Assembly: GCF_014635245.1 (NCBI RefSeq)
Contig: NZ_BMCP01000001.1
Location: forward strand, 868,001 to 932,000
Length of the DNA stretch: 64,000 bases
From: Agaricicola taiwanensis
GTDB taxonomy: Bacteria; Pseudomonadota; Alphaproteobacteria; Rhizobiales; Methylopilaceae
Direction of reading: 5' to 3'
Shown: positions 57,506-64,000 of the stretch, one piece after another
Numbering within the stretch: position 1 is the stretch's first letter
How the letters are laid out: each line of letters begins with the position of its first letter
Notes under the pieces: generated by a model
Told to the model about the DNA's origin: nothing
The model's input: only the letters and a program-made list of their open reading frames with translations
The model's database searches: none
Position numbers and translations under genes: made by a program

Positions 57506-57810
57506 CGCGCTCCCTTCAAAAATCCACCATCATCTGGCGCGGCTTTGAAATCGAAATCCGTTACGAGGCCACCTGGCTCTGCTGCGCGCAGGACGACCGC
57601 ATTGGCCACTTGGCCATCAAAATGGTCGAGCCCGAGTCCATGCGGCTTCCGATTTCGCACACCGGGTACCGGTCGTATTTTGCGAACCCGGTCGAAGTCG
57701 ACGCGGCCGGCGGACCGGTCGCGTTTGTCACGGATTGGCTGAACGAAGCCGCACAGGCACCAGCCTGGCAGGAACAGTCCCAGGACCCGCGGCAGTGCGC
57801 GCTCACCTGA
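57502..57810 (+). CDS. small hypothetical protein
   Basis: 102 residues. Beta-rich N-terminal half (STIIWRGFEIEIRYEATWLC) and a helix near the end (VAFVTDWLNEAAQAPAWQEQ). Coupled to the preceding gene by an ATGA overlap and followed by a bidirectional terminator. No family recognised. Confidence 0.6.
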   Translation: MTRSLQKSTIIWRGFEIEIRYEATWLCCAQDDRIGHLAIKMVEPESMRLPISHTGYRSYFANPVEVDAAGGPVAFVTDWLNEAAQAPAWQEQSQDPRQCALT

Positions 57811-57824
57811 GCGCGGCCGCGGCG

Positions 57825-57866
57825 CAAAACAAAGACGCGGACCTAACGGTCCGCGTCTTTGTTTTG
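57825..57866. terminator. bidirectional intrinsic terminator
   Basis: A perfect 19-bp stem (CAAAACAAAGACGCGGACC and its complement, loop TAAC) with A-rich and T-rich ends, between convergent genes ending at 57810 and 57884. Confidence 0.92.
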
Positions 57867-57883
57867 TCGAAGAGGACGGAGGG

Positions 57884-58570
57884 TTACGCGCTGGCGACCA
57901 TCAGCGTCTGGTCGTCAGCGCACATCAGGCGGGCCTCATGCTTCGCCCACGCCTTCAGGTCACAGTCCGGGCAGCTATAGCGCACGCGCTTGCCGCTCTT
58001 CTGCACGATCTCTGGCTCGGCTGCGCCCTCGCCTTTTGTGGCGGGGCGTGCCGCTGGCGGTGCTTCCTTCCAGATGATGGTGAAGCCCTTACCCAGCAGC
58101 CTGTCAGCGGCCTCGTCGAAGGGCCCGCCCTCGACAATCACATGGCTGACGGACTCGCCCGTCTCCTTGCCGCCTTCGGCGCCGTTGTCGGTGGGCTGAA
58201 GGCCGACCTTTTTCATCTGGTCGGCCCATTCGCGGTTGTGGTAGCGCCCGCGTCCCGGCTCGCCCTTATGGTGCTGCCAGAGATGCACCATCTCGTGAAC
58301 TAGGGTCGCCAGAACCTCCTTGTACGGGCGATCCGTGAAGGTCGCCGGGTTCAGGGCGATCTCGTCGGCCATGCGGCCGTCCTCGTGCCTGAACCGCGCC
58401 CCGGCAAAGTACCCATAGGTCCCTTTGCGGCGCTGAAGGGTAATCAGCGCGTTCGGCAGCGTGCCGCCGAACAGCGCCTTGTTGAAATGATCATAAGCCT
58501 GCTGGAACCGGTCGTAGGTTTCCTTGGTGGGTTTGATCTGCAGCGTTGAGGGATCAAGAGCGGCATTCAC
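57884..58570 (-). CDS. SprT-like zinc metalloprotease
   Basis: 228 residues from a GTG at 58570 (AAAGGA nine bases before); an ATG at 58615 is an alternative. The SprT fold carries the zincin motif TLVHEMVHLWQHHKG (HExxH, about residue 90) and the third-ligand region RYHNREWADQM. A C-terminal zinc ribbon is formed by YSCPDCDLKAWAKHEA and LMCADD. Related eukaryotic Spartan proteins cleave DNA-protein crosslinks. On a mobile element it may free transferred DNA from bound proteins, but that is inference. A tandem CGAGGA motif lies 110 bases upstream. Confidence 0.8.
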   Translation of the reverse strand: MNAALDPSTLQIKPTKETYDRFQQAYDHFNKALFGGTLPNALITLQRRKGTYGYFAGARFRHEDGRMADEIALNPATFTDRPYKEVLATLVHEMVHLWQHHKGEPGRGRYHNREWADQMKKVGLQPTDNGAEGGKETGESVSHVIVEGGPFDEAADRLLGKGFTIIWKEAPPAARPATKGEGAAEPEIVQKSGKRVRYSCPDCDLKAWAKHEARLMCADDQTLMVASA

Positions 58571-58679
58571 AGTGGACCATCCTTTCCACCGGCTCTCTTC
58601 GTTTGGAATGCACATTACAAAGAGAATGAAGGTGCCGGTTGTTGATGGCTCTTTATGTAGACGGCATCGTCTTCCGCAT

Positions 58680-58696
58680 TCCTCGTGCTTTCCTCG
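58680..58696 (-). promoter_or_regulatory. tandem CGAGGA motif, copy 3
   Basis: On the minus strand CGAGGA occurs at 58691 and 58680, 11 bp apart, 110 bases upstream of the SprT-like start; the core AAACGAGGAAAGC matches copy 1. Confidence 0.5.
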
Positions 58697-58824
58697 TTTC
58701 TGCTGCAGTTGAAAATGCAATGGCAGAGCGGTCATTCTGTCATTATGCTGCGATGTACATCTCAAATTAGCCCCGCCTCATGGCATAATTATAGAGAGGG
58801 GCAAAGGCGCAGTAGGGAAGAGTA

Positions 58825-58857
58825 CAAGGTGTGCGCGGTACTACCGCGCTCACCTTG
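58825..58857 (+). other. candidate origin of transfer (oriT) inverted repeat
   Basis: CAAGGTG-T-GCGCGG-TACTA-CCGCGC-T-CACCTTG is a 13-bp, near-perfect inverted repeat with one T-T mismatch. It lies upstream of mobC and the relaxase gene, the usual place for an oriT with nic nearby. The nick position is not identifiable from the sequence alone. Confidence 0.5.
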
Positions 58858-58860
58858 CCG

Positions 58861-59275
58861 GGGGAACTCTCCGGTTCCCCGCGGACCCCCTCAGGGCATC
58901 CCTAAAGCCGATGAGTCCGTCCTTGTGACGGCCTATGCGGCAAGGGATGCGGTCAGCCGCCTGCGGGCATCGAGCCCGCGCGGCTGAAGGCAACGTTTCG
59001 GCGTTGCATCCCGACCAAGGGAGACTGCGCTCTCCCTGGACCCATCGCGCAAAGGGGCTGGCCGCGCCCCCTTGCAACCCACGGCCGGGGCTGTCGCGCC
59101 CCGGACCACGACCGGTGTGTCGGCACCGGCTTCGAGCAAAAGGGAGACTTCGGCTCTCCCTTTGCAAACCCATCGACCGGGGAATGGCGCTCCCCGGAAC
59201 CCTCGCAATTTGCGCGCGGGCGATGGCGGCGGCAGCGTCCCGATCACGGCTATGCGCGCGCGTGGAAAGCGCGCG
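58861..59275 (+). repeat. array of about ten consecutive hairpins
   Basis: Short stems with mostly 5-7-nt loops follow one another: 58861-58880, 58917-58931, 58954-58986, 58990-59007, 59018-59037, 59049-59075, 59085-59104, 59112-59129, 59136-59165, 59177-59197 and 59255-59275. Stem sequences differ but several units are followed by a GGACCC/GCAACCC/GGAACCC-like trailer. Examples: CCGGGGC-TGTCGC-GCCCCGG and CCGGTG-TGTCGG-CACCGG. Confidence 0.75.
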
Positions 59276-59309
59276 GATCGGGGCGGCATTGCGACGCTAT
59301 CGATGAGGC

Positions 59310-59636
59310 ATGACGGAGAAGAAACGCGAAGCCCCGATCTCTTACCGGCCCCCGTATGAACTGCGGGAGCAGTTCCGGGCGCGGGTCGCCGACTCGGGGC
59401 TCTCCGTCAATGCCTTCATCACCGCGGCCGTGTTCGGCGATACTGCGCCGAAGCTTGCCCGCCGGACGTCCGCGCCGCGCGCGGACGTGGCCCGCCTGCT
59501 GGCCGAGACCGCGCTCTTGAACGAGCGCCTGAAGGGTCTCGCGGGCGATGCCGATCCGGCGCTGCTGGCGGACGCCGCGCGCGATCTTCGTGAAATCCGT
59601 GCCGCCTGTTTGAAGGCGCTGGGGCGATCACCATGA
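59310..59636 (+). CDS. MobC-like plasmid mobilisation relaxosome protein
   Basis: 108 residues. The N-terminus (REAPISYRPPYELREQFRAR) and NAFITAAVFG suggest a ribbon-helix-helix DNA-binding domain; the C-terminal half is helical (LLAETALLNERLKGLAGD). Small RHH proteins at this position bind near oriT and assist the relaxase. It lies seven bases before the relaxase gene. Confidence 0.75.
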   Translation: MTEKKREAPISYRPPYELREQFRARVADSGLSVNAFITAAVFGDTAPKLARRTSAPRADVARLLAETALLNERLKGLAGDADPALLADAARDLREIRAACLKALGRSP

Positions 59637-59643
59637 GGCTCAC

Positions 59644-61413
59644 ATGATCCCCAAGGGGAGCCAGCGCGGCGGCGGCAAAGACCTCGCCACCCATCTGCTG
59701 AACGCCTTCGACAACGAGTATGTCGAGGTGGCCGAGGTCTCGGGCGCGATTGCGCCGGATTTGCACGGGGCCTTCGCCGAGTGGGAGGCCATCGCCACCG
59801 GTCTCACCAAGTGCCGCAACTATCTCTACAGCCTCTCGGTCAATCCGGACCTCGGGCAGGGTCAGCTGTCGCGGGCACAGTACATGGATTATGTCGACCG
59901 GGTGGAGAAGGCGCTTGGCCTCGAAGGCCAGCCGCGGGCCATCGTCTACCACATCAAGGACGGCCGGGAGCATTGCCATGTCGTCTGGTCGCGCATCGAC
60001 TACCAGACCGAAAAAGCCGTCCATCTCGCGTTCGACCGCGAGAAGCTGATGATGGTGACGCGGCAGTTCGCGCGCGAGCACGGGCTGGAACTGCCGGAGG
60101 GATATGGGCCATCGCGCTTTGACGAGCGGCGGCGGCAGACCTCGCTCTATGAGCGGGCGCAGGAGCGGGTCACCGGCATCAGCAAGCAAGAGCGCGCGGC
60201 GCAGGTCACGCAGGCCTGGGCGCAGAGTGATACCCCGAAGGCCTTTGTCCGGGCGCTCGAAGACCTCGGCTATATGCTGGCGACGGGCTACCGGCCTTAT
60301 GTGCTGGTCGACATCTATGGCGGGAAGAATGCGCTACCCAAGCTGATCGACGATCGCAGCGTGCGCACCAAGGATATCCGTGAATTCCTTGCCAAGGATT
60401 TTCCGCCGGAGTCGCTGCCCACCGTGGACGAGGCGAAGGCGCTGGTGGCGCAGCACCGCAAGGCGCGCGAGCAGTTCGCCAAAGCGCAGGAGGATAGAAA
60501 GCAGGATGAGGCGCTCGCGCGGGCGCAGGCGGCGCGGCGGGAGAAGGTAGAGGCCGAGCGCGCGGCGATGCTGGCGCGTCAGGAGCAGGAGCATGAGCGT
60601 GAGTCGCTCGCCCGGGAGCAGTTGGCGGCGCGGCAGGGGCTGCGGGCCTTGTATCTGGCGGAGGTGGCGCGGGTCAGGCAGCAGCGTGATGAGGCGCGGC
60701 CCACGGGGCTGGCTGCGTTCCTGGGGCGCGTGACTGGCGTGTCGGCGATCATTCACCGGGTGCAGCGCTACAAGGATGCGAAGAGGTATCTAGCGTTCCG
60801 GGAGACTAAGCAGGGGCTTGCGGCAGGGCAGAGAGATGAGGCCGCATCGCTGCAGCACCGGCACACGCTGCAGGCGCTTGATATGAACCGGGAGGTTAAG
60901 GCACTCGCAGCCGTCGAGGCGCGGGAGCGGAAGGCGCTGGCGGAATCCCGTTTGCGCGAGCGGCGGATCGTGAGCCGCGGCGAGAACGGGCATATGCCGG
61001 CGCTCGCGCCCGGCTTGAAGCCGCGCGGGCGCGGGGCGGCGGTGCGCCGTGCTAAAGACAGATATCGGGACCGGTCCGGGCGCGACGAACGGGTCAATCC
61101 GGAGCGGGTCATCCAGCAGCAAGAGCGTGCCGAAGAGCGCGTCATGCGCGCGCAGATCGCGCAGGAGGAACAGCGTCAGGCGCCGGAGATCGACCTGACG
61201 GACGCGCACCGGGAAGCACGGGAGCGGCAGCATCCCTGGAAGAAGGTCGATCTCGCGGAGGAATTTGCGAAAGCGGCGGCTGACGGGACGGGCGGCGAAG
61301 GCGGCGGGGATGATGGAGCGCCCGCGCCGCGGATATCGCGGGCGGAGCGACCGAGCGAGCGGGCGCGCACGAAGCGGCGGGGACGGGATGATGATTTTGA
61401 GCGGGAGCGGTAA
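59644..61413 (+). CDS. MobP-type relaxase/mobilisation nuclease
   Basis: 589 residues. N-terminal relaxase domain (to about 230): candidate nucleophile Tyr in NAFDNEYVEVAEVSG (about residue 27) and the metal-binding histidines in VYHIKDGREHCHVVWSRID (about residue 100-118), the 3H-type motif of MOBP relaxases. The remaining ~360 residues are a charged, Arg/Glu/Gln-rich coiled coil with a Gly-rich disordered end (ARTKRRGRDDDFERER). It nicks oriT and pilots the strand to the recipient. Downstream of mobC, with no visible T4SS genes, suggesting mobilisation by a helper. Confidence 0.9.
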   Translation: MIPKGSQRGGGKDLATHLLNAFDNEYVEVAEVSGAIAPDLHGAFAEWEAIATGLTKCRNYLYSLSVNPDLGQGQLSRAQYMDYVDRVEKALGLEGQPRAIVYHIKDGREHCHVVWSRIDYQTEKAVHLAFDREKLMMVTRQFAREHGLELPEGYGPSRFDERRRQTSLYERAQERVTGISKQERAAQVTQAWAQSDTPKAFVRALEDLGYMLATGYRPYVLVDIYGGKNALPKLIDDRSVRTKDIREFLAKDFPPESLPTVDEAKALVAQHRKAREQFAKAQEDRKQDEALARAQAARREKVEAERAAMLARQEQEHERESLAREQLAARQGLRALYLAEVARVRQQRDEARPTGLAAFLGRVTGVSAIIHRVQRYKDAKRYLAFRETKQGLAAGQRDEAASLQHRHTLQALDMNREVKALAAVEARERKALAESRLRERRIVSRGENGHMPALAPGLKPRGRGAAVRRAKDRYRDRSGRDERVNPERVIQQQERAEERVMRAQIAQEEQRQAPEIDLTDAHREARERQHPWKKVDLAEEFAKAAADGTGGEGGGDDGAPAPRISRAERPSERARTKRRGRDDDFERER

Positions 61414-61506
61414 GGAAAGTTGGCCGCCCGGCAGGCAACGCAGTGCCGCTTGTTGACCGGGCCTGCCGTCAGGATGAGCATGTCGCCAAAGATGGCGGGG
61501 GGATGG

Positions 61507-61836
61507 ATGAGCGAGGATTTCGATAAGGAACGGCTGGCGGCGCTGGCGGCGCGCCGGGCGGCGGAATTTGAGGGGCCGGATCACCGGAGTCTGGAGGCGC
61601 GTTACGGGCCCGGGTCGTTCGGGTGTCATGAAGCTCTGCATGTCACCAACCTTGTGGTTGAATTGATGGAGCGGGAACTGGCGGGGCATGGCGCGGTGCT
61701 GCTGGATGCCTTCTGGTACGGCAAGGTGCGTGAGGCGCAGGCGCTTCTTTACAGCGCCTACAGTCAGGTGGCGCAGGTTCATCTGGCAGCGCCGTTGCCG
61801 GAAGAAGAGTCTTTGGACAGCGGCAGTGCGCACTAA
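61507..61836 (+). CDS. small hypothetical protein after the relaxase
   Basis: 109 residues from ATG 61507, with a GGGGGGA upstream; a start 29 codons earlier is possible. Helical, with a characteristic segment GSFGCHEALHVTNLVVELME and LLDAFWYGKVREAQALLYSA. It resembles small proteins that commonly follow mobilisation genes on plasmids. Function unknown. Confidence 0.6.
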   Translation: MSEDFDKERLAALAARRAAEFEGPDHRSLEARYGPGSFGCHEALHVTNLVVELMERELAGHGAVLLDAFWYGKVREAQALLYSAYSQVAQVHLAAPLPEEESLDSGSAH

Positions 61837-61853
61837 AGGCAAATCCCCGGCGC

Positions 61854-62174
61854 TTACGAGTCGGCTTGGCAGCTGATCGCGGTCGCACGCGCAATGGCCG
61901 CGCACGCGGCTTCGACTTCACGGGCGCGGGTCAGCGGGTCATGGATATCGAGGGCGCGGCGGAAGCGGGTTATCACGGAAGTGCGGTCGGCATTGCGTTC
62001 AAGATAGGTCAACGCCTGCTGGACCTGCGGGCAAGTCCTCAGGTCGAGATCGATGCAGCGCTCTGCGGCTTCGATGCAGATACGCAGCGCCTCCTTGCGG
62101 TAAGAGCGGTCCCGGGCACTGTCCGCCCACATGCCGAAATAGGCCACTTTGTCGTCTTTGCTGCTTGAGAACAT
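61854..62174 (-). CDS. small hypothetical protein
   Basis: 106 residues from ATG 62174 (MFSSSKDDKVAYFGMWADSA). Helical with conserved-looking cysteines (CIEAAERCIDLDLRTCPQVQ). No family recognised. Convergent with the preceding gene (18-base gap). Confidence 0.5.
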   Translation of the reverse strand: MFSSSKDDKVAYFGMWADSARDRSYRKEALRICIEAAERCIDLDLRTCPQVQQALTYLERNADRTSVITRFRRALDIHDPLTRAREVEAACAAIARATAISCQADS

Positions 62175-62517
62175 ATATAGAACATAGCTTAGAGCCGGTG
62201 ACAGGGCCAAGGAGGACGTATTCCTAGGGCGCGTGGGGCGCGTCCTTTCGGATCAGGCTCTACGGTCCGCTTCCGCCTAAGCTACAGCGCGACCCCCGAG
62301 CCCTGCATCGCCCGGGCTTTGCAGGGTCTCGGCCCATGCGGGTGACGATCCTTCGCGCGCACTCAGGAGGGCTCGGGAGCCCACCACCAAAGCAGGCCTT
62401 GGCTTCGGCTGTTTCCGCCGTCGCCCCTCAGCTGGTGAGGGCGACGGACGGCTCCAGACGAAGCAGGCATTTCGCAGCTGGACCAATTCAAAGATTGGCC
62501 AGCGCGGTTGTCTTGCT
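62175..62517. other. 343-bp intergenic region with hairpins
   Basis: No gene seen. It contains inverted repeats: CCGAG-CCCTGCA ... TGCAGGG-T-CTCGG (about 62297-62334), GGGCT-CGGG-AGCCC (62369-62382), GTCGC ... GCGAC around 62422-62447 and CCAAT ... ATTGG (about 62483-62498). Their function is unknown. Confidence 0.45.
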
Positions 62518-63678
62518 CTAGGGCAGGAAGTCGAAACTGGCTGGGGGGTCGTTCTGCGCCAGACAGCGCGCGCGCAGCGATGCATCGGCGCCGGCATAAC
62601 CTGCCTTCAAAAGTAGACGCTGTTCGTCCTCGGAGAACGGGTTGAGCCGGGTCCGCATAGAAGCGGCCTCTGCGGCCTCTTCAGCGGAGATCAGCAAAGC
62701 GTCCGGCAGGGCATACATCGTGGACGCCGTATCGATGCTCCAATAAGCAACCTGCCGGTCTCCCCGATTGGCCATTCCGAACAGGATACGACGCCTTGAA
62801 TTCTCCGCTTGCTGCTGGATGAGAGCGAGAGTGCGAAACAACTGACCGATCCAGCGTCCGGTCGGACGGCCAACTTCGGGGATCGTGCGACCGGCATTGC
62901 TGACCAGAATGGTCCGGCACCGCTTCCAGACGCGTTCGAGCCCGAGATTATCGTAGACGCCGCCATCCGCAAGAACAGCGGTGGTGATGAACGGCTCCCG
63001 ATGCAGGTCGGCCCCGGCAGTGGACTTCACGGTTTCGCCGGACAGGTCGATGCGCACTGGTGACAGGATCGGAGGGAATGCCGAGGACGCCGCTACGACC
63101 CGCGCCAAGGGGATTGCCGGACGGTCTATCAATCCCACACGGTAATCAGCCGCGTAGCTTTTGGCGAACCGCCAGCCGCTGCCGGTTTGCAGGTTCGTCG
63201 CCATGAAGGTGAAGCGCGGGGTATCTGTGATGTCCTGTAAGCACGCACCGTGAAAGAGATGGCGATCGTAGGCGCGGACAAGGCTGTCAGCCGCGCTGCA
63301 CCCCGGTAGAAGGCCGTAGAGCACAGCCTTGATATCGATGCCTGCCCGCGCGAACCGCAGCAGGGGTGAAACGAACAGCTCGTCGAGATTGACCGCGCGG
63401 CCGTTAGTGTCAAAACGCAGTTGCGACCAGCGCAGGGCCAGAAGCCCGGCTGTGATCGAGCCGCCGGAGACGCTCGCAACCTCGGCCAAACGGGGGAGGA
63501 AACCGAGCTCGTTCATGCGGATGATTGCGCCGACATGATAGATCATGGCGCGGTAGCCGCCGCCTGAAAGGCAAAGGCCTATCGTGTCGTCGAGCTTGCG
63601 GGCCTGCAGGAAATCGCCCTCCGCAGCGTTTGCCGCAAAGAGGCTCTGAATGTCCTGCGCCGCGGCGTGATCATTCAT
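62518..63678 (-). CDS. patatin-like phospholipase (CapV-like effector candidate)
   Basis: 386 residues. It has the anion-hole loop GLCLSGGGYRAMIYH (about residue 34), nucleophile elbow SVSGGSI (Ser about 71) and the catalytic Asp in LADGGVYDN (about 238), the complete patatin Ser-Asp dyad. The start overlaps the stop of a JAB/MPN-peptidase gene by four bases. In CBASS systems, CapV-type patatins degrade membrane phospholipid on cyclic-nucleotide activation. A defence effector is thus likely but inferred, as no CD-NTase gene is visible before the window edge. Confidence 0.85.
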   Translation of the reverse strand: MNDHAAAQDIQSLFAANAAEGDFLQARKLDDTIGLCLSGGGYRAMIYHVGAIIRMNELGFLPRLAEVASVSGGSITAGLLALRWSQLRFDTNGRAVNLDELFVSPLLRFARAGIDIKAVLYGLLPGCSAADSLVRAYDRHLFHGACLQDITDTPRFTFMATNLQTGSGWRFAKSYAADYRVGLIDRPAIPLARVVAASSAFPPILSPVRIDLSGETVKSTAGADLHREPFITTAVLADGGVYDNLGLERVWKRCRTILVSNAGRTIPEVGRPTGRWIGQLFRTLALIQQQAENSRRRILFGMANRGDRQVAYWSIDTASTMYALPDALLISAEEAAEAASMRTRLNPFSEDEQRLLLKAGYAGADASLRARCLAQNDPPASFDFLP

Positions 63679-64000
63679 GGCGTATCTCCTGCGGGCGCGG
63701 TGATGCCTCGTCCCGCAAGCAGTACGCTGAGCTGTCCGCCGTCGCCTGCAATCGCCATAAGGGCCGGGACGCCCTCGCTCTCCAGCTCTTCAGTGAGCCA
63801 GCACAGCTGCTTGATGTCCGTAACGCTGGGCCGCGTTGATGAGCCTCGCGGGTGGGAATGCCATTCACCGACATAGCGCACCTGGTGGAGTGAGCGCGCC
63901 GCCGCTTGCTCGGCCGCGGCGGCGAGCCCTGCAACGCCGCGCTCAAAGGCGGTGACGCTCCCAGAGCTGTCCGCCGGTGCCGGCAAGGCCGAGACGATGT
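63675..64000 (-). CDS. JAB/MPN (Mov34)-domain peptidase, 5' part beyond the window
   Basis: At least 107 codons, open to the edge. A TTG at 63986 could start it, but the frame continues upstream, so the gene likely begins outside. It contains the JAMM zinc site in VGEWHSHPRGSSTRPSVTD (HxHx8SxxD). JAB domains that accompany E1/E2-like proteins cleave ubiquitin-like conjugates (Cap3 in CBASS type II). The patatin gene is translationally coupled downstream. The upstream portion may be fused to a ThiF/E1 domain, which cannot be seen. Confidence 0.75.
   Translation of the reverse strand, partial: IVSALPAPADSSGSVTAFERGVAGLAAAAEQAAARSLHQVRYVGEWHSHPRGSSTRPSVTDIKQLCWLTEELESEGVPALMAIAGDGGQLSVLLAGRGITAPAGDTP

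Larger units (their letters stand above)
58571..59309. other. 739-bp intergenic region: candidate oriT and hairpin array
   Basis: No gene is supported. It contains a tandem CGAGGA motif (58680-58696), a 33-bp inverted repeat (58825-58857) and a continuous series of short hairpins up to 59275, just before the mobC-like gene. See separate entries. Confidence 0.7.

Noticed and set aside
58861-59275. Possible CRISPR array
   Set aside because: The stem sequences are not repeated and there are no uniform spacers; each unit is a separate hairpin.
60790-61905. 371-codon minus-strand open frame
   Set aside because: Antisense to the relaxase gene; Arg/Leu/Pro-rich shadow translation.

Overview
The window is a 64 kb, GC-rich alphaproteobacterial chromosome segment. 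The gene sets and their order (cytochrome c / kdsB / pheA; SRP RNA-dnaX-ybaB-recR; def-fmt-truA-dapE-dapD; argB-engB-yidC-rnpA-rpmH; TPP-riboswitch thiC) suggest Hyphomicrobiales (Rhizobiales). The genus cannot be fixed from the sequence alone. A housekeeping part (about 1-44.0 kb) ends at a tRNA-Arg(ACG) gene, and an accessory part (44.1-64 kb) follows and runs off the right edge.

Housekeeping part. It opens with a truncated TPR lipoprotein (TadD-like). Next is a plus-strand block: M17 aminopeptidase, MarR regulator, NlpC/P60 hydrolase and a MacA/MacB efflux pair. A minus-strand operon follows, with two tandem family-5 solute-binding proteins, YejB/YejE permeases, the YejF double ATPase and a Nudix ADP-sugar hydrolase. 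Then come a membrane-anchored cytochrome c, kdsB, pheA, nudC, a HIT protein, SRP RNA, dnaX, ybaB, recR, an AmpG-like transporter, rmuC, a chemoreceptor, def-fmt-truA, dapE-dapD and an MFS transporter. Two tiny disordered proteins lie behind a clear EcfG-type stress promoter. thiC (with riboswitch), a HAD phosphatase, argB, engB, a hexapeptide acetyltransferase, yidC, rnpA, rpmH, an atypical FAD oxidoreductase and an orphan histidine kinase complete this part.

Accessory part. A large serine recombinase sits against tRNA-Arg and takes its last codons and stop from that tRNA. About 2 kb further on, a tyrosine integrase is followed by the 3' half of a tRNA-Gly(CCC) flanked on both sides by arm-type repeats, an arrangement like an intact attP. 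Beyond it lies mobilisation and plasmid-type DNA: a broken ardC antirestriction gene, a coupling ATPase without membrane segments, several small plasmid-type genes, a SprT-like protease, a candidate oriT, a MobC-like protein and a MobP-type relaxase. No type IV secretion channel genes are visible.

Cargo and candidate systems. (1) A two-gene unit encodes a DUF6884-like protein and a GIY-YIG-like protein, with a perfect palindrome over its -35 box. (2) A two-gene unit encodes an unrecognised protein and an ankyrin-repeat protein. (3) At the right edge, a patatin-like phospholipase is translationally coupled to a JAB/MPN peptidase fragment, which looks like the end of a CBASS-type or ubiquitin-like defence operon. 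Two structural signals are not explained by genes: an array of about eleven consecutive hairpins between the candidate oriT and mobC, and a tandem 11-bp-period CGAGGA motif upstream of three minus-strand genes of the element.
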